NCBI GenBank assembly: GCA_964387865.1
Contig: CAYLXC010000013.1
Location: forward strand, 1 to 25,032
Direction: 5' to 3'
DNA length: 25,032 bases
Origin: CAYLXC01 sp964387865
GTDB lineage: Bacteria > Patescibacteriota > Microgenomatia > Daviesbacterales > UBA10151
Numbering within the stretch: the stretch's first letter is position 1; every line of letters starts with the position of its first letter. The notes under the pieces were generated by a model, which was not told the DNA's origin, did not search any database, and was given only the letters and a program-made list of their open reading frames with translations. A program made the translations under genes and the position numbers. Positions 1-7,640 of this stretch are shown one piece after another.

Positions 1-359
1 TTTGGTCCGTTAAATTCTATTAAAATTACTTTTTGCCATGTGCCTAAAACTAAATTGCCATTTTCCACTGGAATAGTCAGTGATGTGCCAATTAAAGAAG
101 ACAAAATATGATCCGGCATATGTTGAGGATCATGAGGATGATTAAATTGGAGTTTAGGGATAATTTCCTCAAATGCATCCAGATAATCTTGATCCGCCCC
201 GGGATCCAAATCAGCGCAAGTTAAGGCACAAGTTGTATGAGTTACAAATAAATTAACAAGCCCCTCTTTTATTTCCAATTTCCCAATTTCTTCATTAACC
301 TTCTCTGTAATATCAACTACCTGTTTTCTATTTTGGGTATTAATGGAAATTTTTACCAT
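1..359 (-). CDS. YjbQ/UPF0047 family protein, C-terminus cut by window edge
   Basis: About 119 codons are visible from an ATG at 359-357, running off the window start; the family is about 130-140 aa, so only a short C-terminal piece is missing. The signature residues are present: a VTHTTCALT segment followed by HPHDPQHMPDH and SSLIGTS, then LGTWQ. This is the YjbQ/UPF0047 family, whose members have been linked to a thiamine-phosphate-synthase-like side activity; the physiological role is not firmly established. It lies downstream of groES-groEL on the same strand but has its own extended -10 box (TGGTAAAAT) 6 nt before the ATG, so it is probably transcribed separately as a leaderless mRNA. 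Confidence 0.85.
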   Translation of the reverse strand, partial: MVKISINTQNRKQVVDITEKVNEEIGKLEIKEGLVNLFVTHTTCALTCADLDPGADQDYLDAFEEIIPKLQFNHPHDPQHMPDHILSSLIGTSLTIPVENGNLVLGTWQKVILIEFNGP

Positions 360-365
360 CAACTA

Positions 366-374
366 ATTTTACCA
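366..374 (-). promoter_or_regulatory. Extended -10 promoter of the yjbQ-like gene
   Basis: On the minus strand TGG-TAAAAT (374 to 366) is followed by TAGTTG and then the ATG at 359. The 6-nt gap from the -10 box puts the transcription start at or within a nucleotide of the start codon. No clear -35 is seen, as is usual for TGn extended -10 promoters. Confidence 0.5.
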
Positions 375-399
375 GAAAATAATTGAGTTCTGCCTATCT

Positions 400-2019
400 T
401 TAATACTCTCCCATTCCACCTGGAGGCATTGGGGGGATTGGGGCCGGGGGTTCTGGTTTATCAGAAATTAAAACATGAGTTGTCATTACCATTACTGCAA
501 CTGATGCTGCATTCTGCAAGGCTGATCTTGTAACTTTTACCGGATCTATAATTCCTGCTTTTACCAAATCTTTAAGTTTCCCGTCAATTGCATCAATCCC
601 CATGCTCCCGTTTGAATCTAATACTTTTGCCAAAGCTATCCCATCATCCATTCCTGCATTTTTTACAAGTTGCCTAAATGGCTGCTCCAAAGCTTTTTTA
701 ACAATCTCAACCCCAACTTTCACTTCCCCATCAGCAGTAATTGAATCCAATGCCCTGGCAGCTCGAAGCAATGCTATCTCACCACCTGCAACTATCCCTT
801 CCTCAATTGCAGCTTTTGTTGCAGCAACTGCATCAATAACCCTTTCCTTTTTCTCCTTAAGTTCAATTTCCGTTGCAGCACCAACATTTACAACAGCAAC
901 ACCTCCGGTTAATTTTGCAAGCCTTTCCTGAAGTTTTTCTTTATCAAATTCACTGTCAGATGCTTCCAACTCCCTTCTAACTTGCGTAATTCTTGCTTCA
1001 ATCTTACCCTTAACACCTTTTCCATCAACTATTAAAGTATTATCTTTATCAGACGTAACTCTTGCAGCCTGACCTAAATCCGAAACTTCAACTGACTCAA
1101 ATTTTTTACCTGTGTCTTCCGAAATAACTGATCCGCCTGTTAAAATTGCAATGTCCTCAAGCATTTCCTTTCTTCTATCTCCAAATCCGGGAGCTTTAAC
1201 AGCCAAAACATTTATGGTTCCTCTTAATTTATTAACAACGAGTAGAGCCAAAGCCTCACCTTCAACCTCATCTGCAATAATTACCAAATTCTTAGAAACA
1301 GAAACAATTTTTTCAAGAAATGGCACCAGGTCTTGTGCAGATGAGATCTTCTTATCGGTAATCAAAATATATGCATCTTCAATCGAGGACTCCATTTTAT
1401 CCGCATCAGTTACAAAGTATGGAGAAACAAAACCTTTATCAAATTCCATTCCTTCTTTATAATCAACTGTCATCTCCATAGTCTTACCCTCTTCAACAGT
1501 AACTACCCCGTCTTTCCCAACCTTTTGAAGTGCTTCTGCAATTAAATTACCGATCTGCGCATCTGATGCGGCAATAGTTGCAACTTGAGCAATTTCCTCT
1601 TGAGCAACGATTTTTTTGCTCATTTTCTTAAGTTCTTCAACTAAAGCTGTAACTGCTTTCTCTATACCATGTTTTAAAATCATGGGATTTGCGCCTGCTT
1701 GAATATTTTTTAGTCCTTCGGAAACCATTGCCTGGGCTAAAATGGTTGCAGTAGTAGTTCCATCCCCTGCAACATCATTAGTTTTGGAAGCTGCCTCTTT
1801 AATTAACTGCGCTCCCATATTTTCAAACGGGTCCTCAAGCTCAATTTCTTTTGCAACAGTTACTCCATCATGCACAACATTTGGCGCTCCCCATTTTTTA
1901 TCCAAAGCCACATTCCTCCCTTTAGGACCCAAGGTTGTTGCCACGGCCTCTGTCAGTATATTTACTCCATTAAGTAACTTTTCCCTAGCTTCGCTGTCAA
2001 ATTTTAATATTTTAGCCAT
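400..2019 (-). CDS. groEL: Chaperonin GroEL (60 kDa subunit)
   Basis: ATP-driven cytosolic folding chaperone that works with GroES. The 539 residues match the family length. Visible landmarks are the N-terminal nucleotide site (TLGPKGRNVALDKKWGAP), the GDGTTTATILAQ phosphate-binding segment near residue 86, the apical-domain stretch around VKAPGFGDRRKEMLEDIAILTGG, and the C-terminal equatorial segment with VEIVKKALEQPFRQLVKNAG. The C-terminus is a proline-rich stretch ending PPGGMGEY, not the long GGM repeat tail of E. coli. It follows groES by 5 nt on the same strand and is surely cotranscribed with it from the promoter at 2379-2408. No other chaperonin copy is seen here. Confidence 0.98.
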   Translation of the reverse strand: MAKILKFDSEAREKLLNGVNILTEAVATTLGPKGRNVALDKKWGAPNVVHDGVTVAKEIELEDPFENMGAQLIKEAASKTNDVAGDGTTTATILAQAMVSEGLKNIQAGANPMILKHGIEKAVTALVEELKKMSKKIVAQEEIAQVATIAASDAQIGNLIAEALQKVGKDGVVTVEEGKTMEMTVDYKEGMEFDKGFVSPYFVTDADKMESSIEDAYILITDKKISSAQDLVPFLEKIVSVSKNLVIIADEVEGEALALLVVNKLRGTINVLAVKAPGFGDRRKEMLEDIAILTGGSVISEDTGKKFESVEVSDLGQAARVTSDKDNTLIVDGKGVKGKIEARITQVRRELEASDSEFDKEKLQERLAKLTGGVAVVNVGAATEIELKEKKERVIDAVAATKAAIEEGIVAGGEIALLRAARALDSITADGEVKVGVEIVKKALEQPFRQLVKNAGMDDGIALAKVLDSNGSMGIDAIDGKLKDLVKAGIIDPVKVTRSALQNAASVAVMVMTTHVLISDKPEPPAPIPPMPPGGMGEY

Positions 2020-2024
2020 AATAT

Positions 2025-2345
2025 TTACTCCAATATTGCCATTAGATCATCGAATTTCACTAATTTATATTCAACTCCCCCAATTTTTATCTCATCCCCG
2101 CCCCATTTTTTATAAACAACCCTATCCCCTACTTTTACCGGACATTTTACAACTTTCCCGCCATCTATTATCCAATCATCCCCGCAAGCAATTACTTTTC
2201 CTTGAGCCGGCTTTTCCTGAGCTGATTCCGGAAGGATTATTCCTGATGCAGTTTTAGTTTCTGCCTCAGATGGTTCAACTAAAACATACCCCATGAGGGG
2301 CTTTACAGATAATTTATTAGTTTTATTCTTTTTAACTTTTGGCAT
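2025..2345 (-). CDS. groES: Co-chaperonin GroES
   Basis: The 106-aa lid subunit of the GroEL chamber. It starts MPKVKKNKTNKLSVKPLMG; the family core is visible as GYVLVEPSEAETKTASGIILP (mobile loop region), GKVIACGDD and VKVGDRVVYKKWGG, ending with LVKFDDLMAILE. An in-frame upstream ATG at 2408 is rejected because a TTGACA-18-TATATT promoter lies between it and 2345; the transcript would start near 2371. The N-terminus is about 10 residues longer and more lysine-rich than E. coli GroES. The 5' UTR of about 26 nt has no obvious Shine-Dalgarno sequence. First gene of the groES-groEL operon. Confidence 0.95.
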   Translation of the reverse strand: MPKVKKNKTNKLSVKPLMGYVLVEPSEAETKTASGIILPESAQEKPAQGKVIACGDDWIIDGGKVVKCPVKVGDRVVYKKWGGDEIKIGGVEYKLVKFDDLMAILE

Positions 2346-2378
2346 GATAACAACAGGAGGCAGGTGAACTGGATTCAG

Positions 2379-2408
2379 AATATACCAAAAACTAGCAGAC
2401 TTTGTCAA
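2379..2408 (-). promoter_or_regulatory. groESL promoter (TTGACA-18-TATATT)
   Basis: On the minus strand a perfect -35 TTGACA (2408-2403), an 18-nt spacer and -10 TATATT (2384-2379) precede groES. Predicted start is near 2371, leaving about 26 nt of leader before the ATG at 2345. It is one of the best consensus promoters in the window. Confidence 0.75.
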
Positions 2409-2418
2409 GTGTTGCTAA
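2392..2418 (-). promoter_or_regulatory. Degenerate CIRCE-like operator over the groESL -35 box
   Basis: Nine-nt arms with a nine-nt spacer: plus strand CTAGCAGAC (2392-2400), spacer 2401-2409, TGTTGCTAA (2410-2418). The known HrcA operator CIRCE is TTAGCACTC-N9-GAGTGCTAA. Outer halves match (6 of 9 in each arm) and the N9 spacing is exact, but the inner CTC/GAG is lost. Overlap with the -35 box fits repression. No hrcA gene is in the window. Confidence 0.45.
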
Positions 2419-2427
2419 GAAATGAAA

Positions 2428-3333
2428 TTATAAGGAATAAATTTTAACTCTCTTTTTATATTTTGCCAATATTTTTGGCCTTATATCATTTGGATGAAAA
2501 TATAAAGCCCCATCTTCTATCCTCTCCATTCCTCTTGGTTTCTCCATTATTTTAAGTTGTATCCATTTAGCTAACAACTCCATTGTCATTGCGAGTCCGC
2601 CAAAGGCGGACGTGGCAATCTGTTTATTCGAAGAACTATGATTTAACAGATTGCTTCGTCGCTTCGCTCCTCGCAATGACATAGTATCAGTAATCCAATT
2701 TGGTAAAAACCTAAACACCCATTCATTGTCCATTAAATATTTTCCATAAATTCCATTCCTTTCCCAAAGAACTTTCATCTGTAAAACTTCATGCGCAATA
2801 TAAATATCTCTATTTTTTTGAGCCAACTTTTCCTCCTCAACTAAAATATTTAAACAAAGTTTTCCTGCTATTTTTCTTCCCGTATCAGAAACTCTCCTTC
2901 TTTGCCCTGTTAAAGAAAGTAAACTTAATGCAAAAAATCTTGATAACCACAAACGACTTTTAGAAGTAATAATAAATAAATCTATATCATCACTCTTTTT
3001 AGCATTTCCCATAGCAAGTCCCCCTGAAATTCCAACCAGTTTTATCCAAGGAATAATTTTTAAAATAGTTACTAAAATTTTTGCCTTCCCTAAATAACTT
3101 CTGGATTGCTCTTCTCCTCTTTCTCTCTTCCCCACCAATCCATCTTTTTTCGGCAAAAAATAATAACCTTTTTTACTTTTTACTTTTAACTTTTTACTTA
3201 AACTCTTCAATGCTCTTTCCACTTGCCTTAATGTTGTTTTTCTCCCAATCAACCACTTATGTATCTCATATACTCTCAGCGGATAATCAAAAATATCTGC
3301 ATAAATTAATGTTTTTAAAATAGCTTTTTCCAT
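2428..3333 (-). CDS. Winged-helix plus nucleotidyltransferase-fold protein with repeat-encoded insert
   Basis: The 301 residues begin with a small winged-helix-like domain (about 1-70: KTLIYADIFDYPLRVYEIHKWL...GYYFLP) followed by a polymerase-beta-type nucleotidyltransferase motif, GGLAMGNAKKSDDIDLFIIT (about 105-124), where the GG and the DxD acids are the expected nucleotide/metal site. This arrangement recurs in Patescibacteria; substrate unknown. About 33 residues near 215-250 (MSLRGAKRRSN... to ...FGGLAMT) are encoded by a palindromic repeat at 2584-2681 inserted in frame, so the ancestral protein was about 268 aa. The -10-like TATAAG at 3346-3341 lies 7 nt before the ATG, predicting a leaderless mRNA. 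Divergent from murB. Confidence 0.75.
   Translation of the reverse strand: MEKAILKTLIYADIFDYPLRVYEIHKWLIGRKTTLRQVERALKSLSKKLKVKSKKGYYFLPKKDGLVGKRERGEEQSRSYLGKAKILVTILKIIPWIKLVGISGGLAMGNAKKSDDIDLFIITSKSRLWLSRFFALSLLSLTGQRRRVSDTGRKIAGKLCLNILVEEEKLAQKNRDIYIAHEVLQMKVLWERNGIYGKYLMDNEWVFRFLPNWITDTMSLRGAKRRSNLLNHSSSNKQIATSAFGGLAMTMELLAKWIQLKIMEKPRGMERIEDGALYFHPNDIRPKILAKYKKRVKIYSL
2584..2681. repeat. Palindromic element (TGTCATTGCGAG ends) inside a coding region
   Basis: A 98-bp element starts TGTCATTGCGAG (2584-2595) and ends with its inverse CTCGCAATGACA (2670-2681). Inside are GTCCGCC-AAA-GGCGGAC and the complementary pair GGCAATCTGTT / AACAGATTGC, so a single strand folds into a branched hairpin. 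It shares its ends and the inner CAATCTG/CAGATTG pair with the element at 11395-11497. It is read through in frame by the nucleotidyltransferase gene. Confidence 0.85.
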
Positions 3334-3340
3334 GGTTTCT

Positions 3341-3346
3341 CTTATA
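3341..3346 (-). promoter_or_regulatory. -10 box of the nucleotidyltransferase gene
   Basis: TATAAG on the minus strand, 7 nt before the ATG at 3333. No convincing -35. Predicted leaderless start. Confidence 0.35.
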
Positions 3347-3410
3347 GTTCGAGTGCAACCGAGAACATACCATAAAAATATAATAATTTCTAAGGTAACT
3401 TCTCGACTCG

Positions 3411-3429
3411 TCTTCGACTCGCTCGAAGA
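3411..3429. repeat. 7-bp inverted repeat just upstream of the murB -10 box
   Basis: TCTTCGA-CTCGC-TCGAAGA is a perfect inverted repeat ending 1 nt before the TATAAT of murB. It resembles the TTCGA/TCGAA pieces found in the dispersed palindromes of this window, so it may be repeat debris; its location between the promoter boxes also allows an operator role. Confidence 0.5.
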
Positions 3430-3430
3430 G

Positions 3431-3436
3431 TATAAT
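3431..3436 (+). promoter_or_regulatory. murB -10 box (TATAAT)
   Basis: A perfect TATAAT 7 nt before the murB ATG at 3444, which places the expected transcription start on the start codon. No TTGACA-like -35 is seen 16-18 nt upstream. Confidence 0.55.
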
Positions 3437-3443
3437 ACTTTAC

Positions 3444-4376
3444 ATGCTAAAATTTGAACAAAATATCCCCCTATCTACCTTAACCACTCTTCAAATTGGA
3501 GGTCCGGCTAAACTTTTTATCACAGTTTCAAATGAGCAGGAACTACAGGAAGCTATTCAGTATTCTAAACAAAATAATTTTCCATATCTCGTTATTGGTG
3601 GAGGAAGCAACCTTTTGGTAAATGATAGCGGAGTTAATTGTTTAATTATTAAAAATGAAATAGAGGGAATCATAAAAGAAGGAAAATCTTTAAAAGTTAA
3701 AAGCGGCACAATCCTGCAACATTTAGTGGATTATTCAATTGCCCACTCCCTTCATGGTCTGGAAAAATTAACAGGAATCCCGGGAACTGTTGGTGGGGCA
3801 GTTTATGGAAATGCAGGGGCATATGGCCAAACAATCAGTGATTATATAAGGGAAGTTACATGTTTTGACAGAAATGGTGAAATAATAATTTTAGACAAAG
3901 ATGAATGTGAGTTTAAATATAGGGATAGTATTTTTAAAAAAAATGGGTTTACCATTTTAGAAATTTGGTTTAAATTGGATGTAGGTGAAACCAAAAAATT
4001 AAGAAAAGAGGCAGATGAAGTATTGGAAAAAAGACTTGTTAAATACCCGAAAGGAATAATGTGTCCTGGATCCTTCTTTAAAAATCTTGTTGCAGATGAG
4101 TTGCCAAAAGAAATTTTAAAAAATATCCCCAAAGAAAAAATTGTATATGGTAAAATTCCTGCAGGGTCGCTACTTGAGGAAGTTGGAGCAAAAGAAGCAA
4201 GAGAAGGTAATATCAAAATAGCAGATTACCATGCAAATTTGTTTGTAAATAATGGTGAAGGAAAAGCTTCTGACTTTTACAATTTAGCCAAAAAATATGC
4301 AGATAAAGTTTATGAAAAATTTGGAATTAAACTTGAACCGGAGGTGCAACTTGTAAATTTACCACCCTTAAGTTAA
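3444..4376 (+). CDS. murB: UDP-N-acetylenolpyruvoylglucosamine reductase MurB
   Basis: Cytosolic FAD/NADPH enzyme making UDP-MurNAc, the second committed step of peptidoglycan precursor synthesis. The 310 residues show the FAD-binding segments LQIGGPAKLF and VIGGGSNLLVNDSG (residues 50-63), GIPGTVGGAVYGNAGAYG (111-128), the Y-R pair near 159-160, the active-site serine in GSFFKN (S210) and the C-terminal acidic residue in LEPEVQLV. The length and GSFFKN context fit the shorter type II MurB rather than the E. coli type. It is divergent from the nucleotidyltransferase gene and its stop is 1 nt from the convergent NIF3-like gene. The -10 box abuts the start, so the message is probably leaderless. 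Confidence 0.96.
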   Translation: MLKFEQNIPLSTLTTLQIGGPAKLFITVSNEQELQEAIQYSKQNNFPYLVIGGGSNLLVNDSGVNCLIIKNEIEGIIKEGKSLKVKSGTILQHLVDYSIAHSLHGLEKLTGIPGTVGGAVYGNAGAYGQTISDYIREVTCFDRNGEIIILDKDECEFKYRDSIFKKNGFTILEIWFKLDVGETKKLRKEADEVLEKRLVKYPKGIMCPGSFFKNLVADELPKEILKNIPKEKIVYGKIPAGSLLEEVGAKEAREGNIKIADYHANLFVNNGEGKASDFYNLAKKYADKVYEKFGIKLEPEVQLVNLPPLS

Positions 4377-4377
4377 T

Positions 4378-4695
4378 TTATTTCTCCTCATCAACTAACT
4401 GATAAACTTCTATTGGTATTTCTTCATAGGGATGCACTCTTTTAATTGCGGCAACCACATTTTTAACTTTTTCCTTTTCACACAAAACTTCAATCATCTC
4501 TTCTTCTACTTCTTGCTGTTTACCGATTTGTCCTATATGGGGTTTTGCCCCTTCACCTGGAGTAAATCTCCCCACCCCTCTGCTTGAAAAAGATGCATGA
4601 TGATATTTCCCCAAAACCCCTGCCCCCGCATCCCCCATTACTTTCCTCAATTTATCTGCATATTCTAATGGAACAAAGGTAACTATTTTATACAT
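4378..4695 (-). CDS. Stand-alone NIF3/YqfO insert-type (PII/CutA-like) domain protein
   Basis: A 105-aa protein with the alpha-beta pattern of the PII/CutA-like insert found in larger NIF3-family proteins such as Bacillus YqfO: MYKIVTFVPLEYADKLRKVMGDAGAG, then GKYHHASFSSRGVGRFTPGEGAKPHIG, and a final HPYEEIPIEVYQL, the usual family ending. Stand-alone copies are widespread and have no settled function; small-molecule or metal sensing is an inference from the fold. Its ATG is only 2 nt from the stop of the sugar-binding protein, so the two are cotranscribed, with this gene second. Confidence 0.85.
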   Translation of the reverse strand: MYKIVTFVPLEYADKLRKVMGDAGAGVLGKYHHASFSSRGVGRFTPGEGAKPHIGQIGKQQEVEEEMIEVLCEKEKVKNVVAAIKRVHPYEEIPIEVYQLVDEEK

Positions 4696-4697
4696 AA

Positions 4698-6011
4698 CTA
4701 TTGGGGTGTAGCAGTTGGTGCAGGCTTTGTATATTTATCCAATACCTGTTTTACCCCTTTATCTACAGTTTGTAAAGCAACTTGCGGATCCGTTCCCCCT
4801 AAAGTTGCATTAATCCCGTCCTCAAAATATTTAATCATCTCATCATTTATTCCCAAATCAAAAGTATTTGATGACAAATACCAGAATTTATAATTAGGCC
4901 CTTGGGTTACAAAAGCTCCAACTACAGGATCGTTTGCTACCTCGGCAGTTAAATTAATTAAAGAATAAGGCTCTCCAAAAAGTCTCACTTTTGAGGCTTC
5001 CGCATATAATATTTTCTGGGCTTCAGCAGATGTTAAAAATTTAACAAATTTCCAAGCCTCTTCACTATTTTTAGAATATTTTGATACTGCCTCACCCCAA
5101 AAGCTTGCCCAACCAACCTGCCTTTGAGAAGAAAGCTGTGGAACCATTACTACCTTAAACTTTAAATTAGGATTAGCAACTCTTAACTCATGTGCCCTCC
5201 AGGAAGGAGCAAAATAAAAACCTAATCTGCCGGATGCAAACATGGTAGTAGAGTTTGGCAAATCCCGATCCCACACCTTTCTTTTAGGATCTGTTACAAA
5301 TCCTGTATAGAAAGTGAATACTTCTGCAACTTGAGAGGTTGCCATATTATTTAAATTAACCCCTGGCTGCTGAAGCAGTAGCAAACCCAAAATGTCGCTC
5401 CAGTGATCTACGTTCCCTGTTGAACCTATTGCTGCCCCTGCAGTCTTAATACCTGATGTATCCCTTACAGTCATTTTAGTTGCCGAATCTATAAATTCCT
5501 GCCAGGTTTTGGGTATCTGTCCTCCGACGTTATTTAGAAGTTCCTCATTTACATAGAGTGCCAAACCATCAATCTCAAAAGGAGCTGCATAAATTTGGCT
5601 ACCCTTAACAAAACTTTCTGCTGCCACAGGATAAAAAAGAGCTTTATAGTCAGCTGGACTGAATACCTCAGTTGGCGATGGAGCAAGATCATTTTCAAAC
5701 ATTGGCAGCCAGGAGTTATGAATCCTGAAAATATCAGGACCCTGCTCCTCTTTAATTTGTGTTTGAAGTCTAGTTCTATAATTTACTGAAGATTGTCTAT
5801 CATAATTTATAGTTATATTAGGATTTAGTTTCTGATATTCCTCTATTACAGGTTTTATTAAATTCTCCTCCTCCCAAAGTCCGAAATAAGTTAAAGTTAT
5901 AGGTCCTCCTTCTTCACCTCTGTTAAACAAAGAAATAGATGGACCAAATTTCCAAAATAGGAAACCTAAAATTATACTTAAAGCTAAAACAATGATTACA
6001 ATACGTTTCAT
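4698..6011 (-). CDS. Membrane-anchored extracellular solute-binding protein, family 1 (sugar type)
   Basis: Starting at the ATG at 6011 the protein is 437 aa. An uncleaved-looking N-terminal membrane segment (MKRIVIIVLALSIILGFLF) lacks a lipobox Cys. The mature part is a MalE/UgpB-type binding protein: ITLTYFGLWEEE, EYQKLNPNITI, DIFRIHNSWLP, then YAAPFEIDGLALYVNEELL, SGRLGFYFAPSW and WKFVKFLTSAEAQK, all typical of family-1 solute-binding proteins. An in-frame ATG at 6062 would add 17 residues encoded by palindromic repeat DNA, so I prefer the internal start preceding the hydrophobic segment. No ABC permease or ATPase is adjacent, so its transporter partner is either elsewhere or absent. Confidence 0.88.
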   Translation of the reverse strand: MKRIVIIVLALSIILGFLFWKFGPSISLFNRGEEGGPITLTYFGLWEEENLIKPVIEEYQKLNPNITINYDRQSSVNYRTRLQTQIKEEQGPDIFRIHNSWLPMFENDLAPSPTEVFSPADYKALFYPVAAESFVKGSQIYAAPFEIDGLALYVNEELLNNVGGQIPKTWQEFIDSATKMTVRDTSGIKTAGAAIGSTGNVDHWSDILGLLLLQQPGVNLNNMATSQVAEVFTFYTGFVTDPKRKVWDRDLPNSTTMFASGRLGFYFAPSWRAHELRVANPNLKFKVVMVPQLSSQRQVGWASFWGEAVSKYSKNSEEAWKFVKFLTSAEAQKILYAEASKVRLFGEPYSLINLTAEVANDPVVGAFVTQGPNYKFWYLSSNTFDLGINDEMIKYFEDGINATLGGTDPQVALQTVDKGVKQVLDKYTKPAPTATPQ

Positions 6012-6061
6012 AATAGATCCTTCGTCGCTTGAATCGCTCCTCAGGATGACGCTAAGCGTCA
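6012..6061. repeat. Short palindromic repeat remnant in the SBP/vanW divergent region
   Basis: GATCCTTCGTCGCTTGAATC and CTCAGGATGAC resemble the arms of the element at 23118-23194. It ends in a perfect inverted repeat TGACGCT-A-AGCGTCA (6047-6061). A minus-strand TATAAT at 6074-6069 lies just upstream, so the palindrome would be in the leader of the binding-protein mRNA. It could be an operator, a leader hairpin or debris. Confidence 0.55.
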
Positions 6062-6085
6062 CTTTCCAATTATATCTTAAAACGC

Positions 6086-6091
6086 TACAAT
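6086..6091 (+). promoter_or_regulatory. vanW -10 box (TACAAT)
   Basis: TACAAT followed by 6 nt (AGCGGC) and the vanW ATG at 6098; predicted leaderless start. A weak TTCCAA lies 16 nt upstream. Confidence 0.45.
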
Positions 6092-6097
6092 AGCGGC

Positions 6098-7636
6098 ATG
6101 CCCAAAACTAAAAAGAGTAAAAAGAGTTTTTTTAAAAAATATAAAAAATATTCATTACCTCTAGTACTTTCATTAGTCCTTATTGTTCTAATTTTCTCAA
6201 CTTACCAAGCATTAATTTCAGATAAATTTTATCCATTTACTTTTGTTGGCGATATAAATATTTCATTTCTGACAAAGGGTCAATCCATCCAAAAACTTCA
6301 AAGCAAATTTAATCAAAGATCAAAAGAAAAGCTGCAATTTTATTATGATCAAAAACCATATACTCTCGATATTGCAACTTCATCCGCCAAATTAGACTAT
6401 TCTGCCATTGACTCAAATTTTTCCCAAATTCACTCAGGCTCCATCCTAAATATCTTACAAGATCAATTCCAAACACTAATATTTACTTCCAGAATTCATC
6501 CCAAAATAACATTATTTCTAACTGAGCAAGCGGATAAAATAGCAACTGCAATTGATAAGCCGCCTCAAGATGCCCAACTCACATTTGATGAAACCCCAAT
6601 TGCCACAGATTCCGCAAGGATCCAAATAAAGGAAGGGGTAAATGGATTAACATTAGATAGAAATGAATTGGAGAATCAAATCAGCCAATTTTTACTTAGT
6701 GAAAAATACCAAAACGAGCTTCCCATAAAAACCGTTCCTCCAAAAATTACAACAGAACGAGTCATAAGGGCAAAAAGGGTCTTGGAACAAACATTAAAAC
6801 AGCCAATAAAATTAATTTTTGATAAGACTAATTGGTTCCTAGACACTAAACAGCTTTTGACTCTTTTGGATTTACAATCTGATGAGGATCTTCTCTTGGA
6901 TAAAGAAAAAGCTTACACTTACTTGGAAAAAATTGCCTCAGAGATAAACCAGGATGTTCAAGAAGGATTGTTTGAATTTAATCCGGATACAAAAAGGGTT
7001 ACTGGATTTAAACCATCCCAGGAGGGGCGTAAATTAGATTTGGACAAAACTTATCAAGCTTTAACAAATACTTTAGTTTCCGGCAAAGAAAAAAGCATTA
7101 ACCTACCTATTAGTATTACAAAACCAAAAATCCAAACATCTGATGTTAANNNNNNNNNNNNNNNNNNNNNNNNNNNNNNNNNNNNNNNNNNNNNNNNNNN
7201 NNNNNNNNNNNNNNNNNNNNNNNNNNNNNNNNNNNNNNNNNNNNNNNNNGGTTTTCCTCCAGGGCTAGATGCCACAGTTTTTTATCCAACAGTAGATTTT
7301 CAATTTAAAAATGACACTCCGGCGCATATTTTAGTTCAGGCATACACTTCTGGACTTACCCTTTATGTTGACTTATACGGCTCATCTGACGGAAGAGTGT
7401 CCACCATAAGTAAGAGTATCGTCACAAATCAAACTCCTCCGCCACCAGAGCTTAGGCAGGATGATCCAGCCTTACCAAAAGGGGAAGTAAAACAAGTTGA
7501 TTGGTCAGCCTGGGGAGCAAATGTATCGTTTACAAGGACAGTTACAAGAGGAGGGGAAGAAATTATTAAAGAAACCTGGAAATCTGCATATAAACCCTGG
7601 CAGGCTGTATATCTGGTGGGGACTAAAGAAAACTAG
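6098..7636 (+). CDS. VanW-domain, peptidoglycan-binding-like membrane protein (interrupted by assembly gap)
   Basis: A lysine-rich N-terminus and one membrane helix (about residues 17-38) are followed by an extracellular region with repeats like those of YoaR/VanW proteins (for example LDRNELENQISQFL and LDLDKTYQALTNTLV), then the start and end of a VanW domain. The C-terminal VanW part is clear: GFPPGLDATVFYPTVDFQFKN and DTPAHILVQAY. The core between TSDV and GFPPGLDATV is hidden by 100 Ns; full VanW domains of this kind carry roughly 100 residues there, including a GGGxCQVSTTLF-like motif, so the true gene is longer than shown. Likely acts at the cell wall; exact role unknown. The tail KPWQAVYLVGTKEN is duplicated at 10331-10372. 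Confidence 0.88.
   Translation: MPKTKKSKKSFFKKYKKYSLPLVLSLVLIVLIFSTYQALISDKFYPFTFVGDINISFLTKGQSIQKLQSKFNQRSKEKLQFYYDQKPYTLDIATSSAKLDYSAIDSNFSQIHSGSILNILQDQFQTLIFTSRIHPKITLFLTEQADKIATAIDKPPQDAQLTFDETPIATDSARIQIKEGVNGLTLDRNELENQISQFLLSEKYQNELPIKTVPPKITTERVIRAKRVLEQTLKQPIKLIFDKTNWFLDTKQLLTLLDLQSDEDLLLDKEKAYTYLEKIASEINQDVQEGLFEFNPDTKRVTGFKPSQEGRKLDLDKTYQALTNTLVSGKEKSINLPISITKPKIQTSDVXXXXXXXXXXXXXXXXXXXXXXXXXXXXXXXXXXGFPPGLDATVFYPTVDFQFKNDTPAHILVQAYTSGLTLYVDLYGSSDGRVSTISKSIVTNQTPPPPELRQDDPALPKGEVKQVDWSAWGANVSFTRTVTRGGEEIIKETWKSAYKPWQAVYLVGTKEN
7150..7249. other. Assembly gap (100 Ns)
   Basis: Exactly 100 unknown bases, the usual placeholder for a gap of unknown size. The vanW reading frame appears to continue across it, but this is not evidence for its length. 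Confidence 0.99.
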
Positions 7637-7640
7637 TCTT

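Noticed and set aside
602..2257. Plus-strand ORFs opposite groEL and groES
   Set aside because: Shadows of a highly conserved gene pair; compositionally biased to Ser/Pro/Leu.
2346..2408. Longer groES starting at 2408
   Set aside because: The extra codons overlie the TTGACA-18-TATATT promoter and the CIRCE-like repeat, and the family starts near MPKVKK.
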